A stretch of DNA of 64,000 nucleotides. Origin: Lantana camara. Its lineage: Eukaryota > Streptophyta > Magnoliopsida > Lamiales > Verbenaceae. The translations under genes were made by a program, and so were the position numbers. Location of the stretch: NCBI GenBank assembly GCA_037501455.1, contig JAZIFV010000019.1:186001-250000 (forward strand), written 5' to 3'. Each line of letters begins with the position of its first letter. The first letter of the stretch is position 1. Positions 60,174 through 64,000 of this stretch are shown one piece after another. Under the pieces are notes generated by a model. It had not been told where the DNA came from, did no database searches, and was given only the letters and a program-made list of their open reading frames with translations.

Positions 60174-62098
60174 TGTTAGGAATAGTGCCCTAGAAAGCCG
60201 ATTGTATATCCGCTTTGTGCTTTTCCTTATTGTAATCACAGACAATCTTTGAATGAAATAACGAATTGAGGCAACACTTCTTTATATGCTCTTGTTTGGT
60301 ACGCGTTTACTTTATCTGTGCATGTATAAGAACTCCCCTAATCCTGATAACTTTAGGACTCTACCATTTAGGTGAAATGGTTCATGAAACGAGCCCTATA
60401 TCACATAAGTCATGATTAGTAAAATACTCCAAGTCGATGAGTCCCACCGACAGTGGGAGTGTCAACCTGACTCCTCTAAGGCTTGCTTGTGGGATCACGC
60501 CCTTAAGAAGGACCACCTTGTTTCATGGAGGTACAAAGTGTATAGTTGATACGTGCGTGATACATGAGGGTGCTTACTTCAATAAGTAAGTTCACTGAGG
60601 TGCCCCATGTGAGAACATTCCTAAATGGGAAAGGAAGTTTCTATTTCAGGAAATTGAAACTTCCAGATTAGGAAATATCTCACGAGTCATTGATGTGATT
60701 AATTGATCCTTAGACTTGAGGTTCCTTGTTACTTTATGAGTTAACTCTGTAGTCTTAGGTATAAGCTTTAAAGGGTGTCACCTTAGACAACTGATTCAAG
60801 GCTTATGCTGGGGCTGCACAAGTGATTCATGAAAGTGAATGAGAATCAAGAAAGGACCTACACTTGCATTTGCAAGGTGATCTCTTATTGTATAAGTCAT
60901 TCATATGCCATATGGAGTCCTTGGCCAAGGCAGTAGATCAACACATCAAGAAAAGTGTTTCTTGGATTGAGATCAAATGGATATGAAATGCACTTAGCTT
61001 TAAGACCGGATTATTAGGGTTATTATTATTCCCTTACCCTAGATCTTGGTTGAGAGATAGTAAGTAGGAGGATTGTATCTAACATGAATCAATGACTTAA
61101 TGGTTCTGTCGAATCCGAACATTCCAATTCAGCTAGGGGTTAAACACCTGTTGCTAGACTATGGTCGTTTAATCTGTGGACTGATTAATTAATTAGTGAA
61201 TTAATTAATTAGGGTCAGTGCTAATTGAATTGAGAACCTAGAGGGTCACACACAACAACTTGGTTACATGAGTTAAGGCTTGAAAATGATTAAACGAGTT
61301 AATCGGGCCAAGAGGGTTCCACACGTGTGAACCACACGTGTGGCTCACGTGAGTGACACGTGTGTAAATATATGTGTATATTTATTTATGTGTTAAATAA
61401 CTAATGTGATTAATTATTTAATAGACTTTGGTTTAATTTTGAATTAAAAGAAAGTCTTGTTTTCGAGAAAAATAATCTAGTTAATTAATTATGAATTAAT
61501 TAATTAGATAAAATAAGTTATTTATTTTAAATTAATAAAGTATAAAATTATCCAAAGTTAGTTTGGATATTTTAGCTCTCTTGAAAGTTGATTTGAATTT
61601 GAATTCAAAGTCAAAGTCAAAATTACTTGATGATCAAGTAATAGGAGAGAGGGACCAAAACCCTAGCCCATAAGGACTAGGATTTTCGGTCCTCCCCTTC
61701 TTATAAATAGGGGAGCTCGAGCTCCTCATGGAGCTAATTGGCAATTCTTTTGGTTCATGTGTTGAACACCATCCTTTCTCCAATAAACGAAACCCTAGGT
61801 TAAGCCTAAACACTAACTAGAGAACTAACATCCTTACTAGTTAGATTGTAGTCAAGTTGGTGGACTATCTCTAGAGAGCTTCAAGTTAGAAGTTTGAAGA
61901 TTCGAGCTTTACCAAGGAGAGGGGATCAAGCCGCGAGAAGAGCGTTCTTGGGTGGCTTGAAACGCTTCAAGAAAGTTAATTAAGAAAGTAAGTTTCTAAT
62001 CCCTACGAATTTGGTTACACGATTGCGAGTCCAAGATCCTTTTGTTGGGAATTTTTTTTTTTTAAATTCCGCTGCTTTCTGATTCGTGTTTTCCAACA
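60174..62098 (+). mobile_element. Copia (Angela-like) 5' LTR
   Basis: A 1925-bp LTR from tgttaggaatagtg to gttttccaaca, directly followed by a primer site. Minus-strand copies occur at 17516-19326 and 26155-38636 (split). TATA-like box at 61702-61709. Upstream flank is atagt; the 3' LTR lies outside the window. Confidence 0.93.
61702..61709 (+). promoter_or_regulatory. TATA box of the Copia LTR
   Basis: tataaata in cttcttataaatagggg, conserved in the other two copies of this LTR (in reverse near 18233 and 26518). Confidence 0.72.
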
Positions 62099-62100
62099 AG

Positions 62101-62113
62101 TGGTATCAGAGCC
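62101..62113 (+). promoter_or_regulatory. Copia primer-binding site
   Basis: tggtatcagagcc two bases after the LTR end. Initiator-Met tRNA type. Confidence 0.95.
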
Positions 62114-64000
62114 ACCTCGTTAATCGTGTTTCTGATTCGTCTCAATTATTATGAATTTGGTAGAAATTCTTAGGCTTGATGCGATTGAGTATTTGTAATT
62201 ATTTTAGAAAGCCTGAATTACGAAACTGTATTTTTTCCTAAAAGTTTCTGAAAATTGGTTTTTGCAAAATTTAATTTTGAATAACTATTTTAGATTTGAA
62301 ACTGTATAAACTGTTTTTGGATTTCTTGGATTGGTTTTGCTTTTGAACGAAAACACGAAACGAAAACCCAGATTACGACAAACACGTGAAACCCCGCGCG
62401 CGAAGGAGTCGCGCGCGCGGGCTTCGCGCGCCGCCGCCCGCCTGTCCTAGGCGTGCGCAAGGGCAACCGCCCAGCACCTCCCGCACGCCTGTGCGGGAGC
62501 CTCCCGGGTGCGCCTAGCCGTCACCGCCCAGGCCTGGCCGGGACAGACCGGCCAGCCACCCGCAAACTGGGCGATAGTGTGTGCGCACGCCGCGCACCGC
62601 TGTGCGTGCGGTCCCTTTCGCGTATGGGCCCCGTTGTTTTCGTAATCTGTTTTCGTTTATCGTGCGATCCAGTCCCAATTTTTTTTTATTTTAATTTTAA
62701 AATTTTATTTTTTGAATATTTATTTTAATTTCTGAATAAAACCTAAAATTAGAATTTTTAAGAAATAGAAACGGTTTATATTTTGGGAAAATACATCTTT
62801 GATAAAATTATTAATTTTCAGAAATTAATTGGAATTTTATTTGTTTTGTTAATTTGGGATTTATTGAAAACTTTTATAAATAAGACTCGCATCAAGTCGT
62901 GTTTTAAGTCATTAGGACTTGAAACGGGAATTTTAATTTATTGGCTAAATTTAAATTCTCGCAAAAGCATGTTAGGTGATCATGGGTTTAGACTTATGTA
63001 TGGTTTTAATTTATGTACATGGATGGTTTAAATTGGGGTTGGAGCCCTATAGTTGCGTTTTTCAATTGAGGTTGGAGCCTCACTTATGTACGTACTGTTA
63101 TGTGATTTATTATGTGGCTTTCCATATTACTGTTTTTGAGGCCGGGGTATGCCCTGTGTAATTGTCTAAGGCCAATATGAAGATTGAGCCTTATTACTTT
63201 ATGTCTTTTTCTTTTTATTGTAATTTGAGAGTAGAGATAGGTGGTGAGGTTTTATTTTCATTTTGGAGACAATGCACCCATGGAGTAAGATGGACCACAT
63301 TCAAGTAACAAGGAGGCCATAAGTGAAGACCCCTCAAAATGTTAGGGAGGGGAATCTCAATTGTAAAAATGTAATAGAGATAGGGCTCGTATTTTGTTAC
63401 CGCTTTCCCTTATGTGATTTAAACTGTTTATGTGGCATGTATGTTAGAATTTATGATTGTGGAGTGGCTCCCACATATCACGCATAAGATAGGTAGAACC
63501 CATGATCATTACATGTTAGTATCATGCTAGGACATGTTATCTGTTTATGTGCTTATTTGAAATGCATTTAAGTGTACTTGCATTAATCAAGACTAATAAA
63601 ATTGGATAACATATATGTTGGTGAGGTCGAATCGGACAACTCTCCGGCTGATTCGAAAATTCCCATTAAATATTAAGATAATTTCGAGCAAATAGGTATT
63701 TAATTCGAGATGCAAATTTTGAATTAAATTCCTAGCATTGCATCAATAGGTTTTAAGTTTAGTAAGTGAAGCTAGTTATTGTCCGCCAGTCGTGGGATAG
63801 CTTGTGGAGCTTATTAGTTCTTAGTTACCTAATTGATCATTTTAAATGATCAATATTTCATGATCAATTTTAGCAAGGGCGATGTCCGCGAGTCGTGGGT
63901 CGTTCGAACTAAATTTTGGTCATGATCTTATGAATGATGGGTCTAGCTTAACACCTAAGTAAATATGGATGTAGAAAAGGGTCGTGGGTCCATATTGAAA
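62114..64000 (+). repeat. Copia leader / internal region without gag
   Basis: About 1.9 kb after the primer site with no gag start or other domain. It holds a GC-rich hairpin block (62396-62600), then AT-rich DNA, and a repeated phrase (gtccgccagtcgtggg near 63781 and gtccgcgagtcgtggg near 63885). The element may be non-autonomous, or its gag may start beyond the window. Confidence 0.7.
62396..62600 (+). repeat. GC-rich hairpin cluster in Copia leader
   Basis: Four inverted repeats: gcgcgcgaag/cttcgcgcgc (62396-62405 with 62422-62431); ctcccgcac/gtgcgggag with loop gcct (62478-62499); ctggccgg/ccggccag with loop gacaga (62534-62555); and cgcacgc/gcgtgcg near 62585-62612. Base composition contrasts sharply with the flanks. 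Confidence 0.85.

Noticed and set aside
62453..62728. Arg/Pro-rich 91-codon ORF as a gene
   Set aside because: Produced by the GC-rich hairpin block in a retrotransposon leader; no domain, and the tail is translated AT-rich leader.

Overview
This window is plant nuclear DNA, almost certainly from a eudicot and from a repeat-rich, heterochromatin-like region. No ordinary host gene, tRNA or rRNA gene is visible. Nearly all of it is nested LTR-retrotransposon sequence. The evidence is TG...CA long terminal repeats, five-base target-site duplications (TSDs), initiator-Met tRNA primer sites (tggtatcagagc), purine tracts, and decayed gag, protease, integrase, reverse transcriptase and RNase H remnants of Ty3/Gypsy (Tekay/Del-like) and Ty1/Copia (Angela/Tork-like) type.

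Layout. 1-4666: Gypsy LTR and internal debris holding a solo LTR (561-3788). 4667-56196: one old minus-strand Gypsy LTR (called H1) split by successive insertions: a solo LTR (6187-9516, TSD agaat), an LTR of another family (10221-12414), and a large Gypsy element G (12871-54787). G's own 5' LTR is invaded by a gag-only Gypsy element E1 (12912 to at least 17515) and by further material. That material includes a Copia LTR hit by a Gypsy LTR F (17516-22739), a split minus LTR (22740-23867 and 46356-47463), and a defective Copia element (26155-46355). The Copia element hosts a complete, very young, coding-poor Gypsy element (27911-38479, TSD ttgta) and a solo LTR (41989-44602, TSD ttctt). G resumes with the end of its 5' LTR, primer site, gag and pol debris, and its 3' LTR (51530-54787), which carries a 182-bp TRIM-like solo LTR (TSD atgca). 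56197-64000: another Gypsy LTR start, a second H-type LTR (H2), and the 5' LTR, primer site and long leader of a Copia element running off the window.

How the parts work together. The Gypsy LTRs differ in sequence but share one ordered plan: a U3 block rich in gaattc-type palindromes; a purine-rich first exon in several; a splice-donor-like site; in seven of about twelve LTRs a cluster of short family-specific palindromes; a small hairpin around cagtc/gactg; an acceptor-like gcag followed by gctaggcgg; a covarying stem-loop; an almost invariant gcgggggatgtgg; and the terminal taca. I infer an LTR-contained intron of 1.4-2.6 kb with the palindrome clusters inside it. This shared plan is the most interesting signal here. 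Second in interest are hairpin arrays beside a purine tract and a GC-rich hairpin block downstream of a Copia primer site, both candidate RNA packaging or dimerisation structures.
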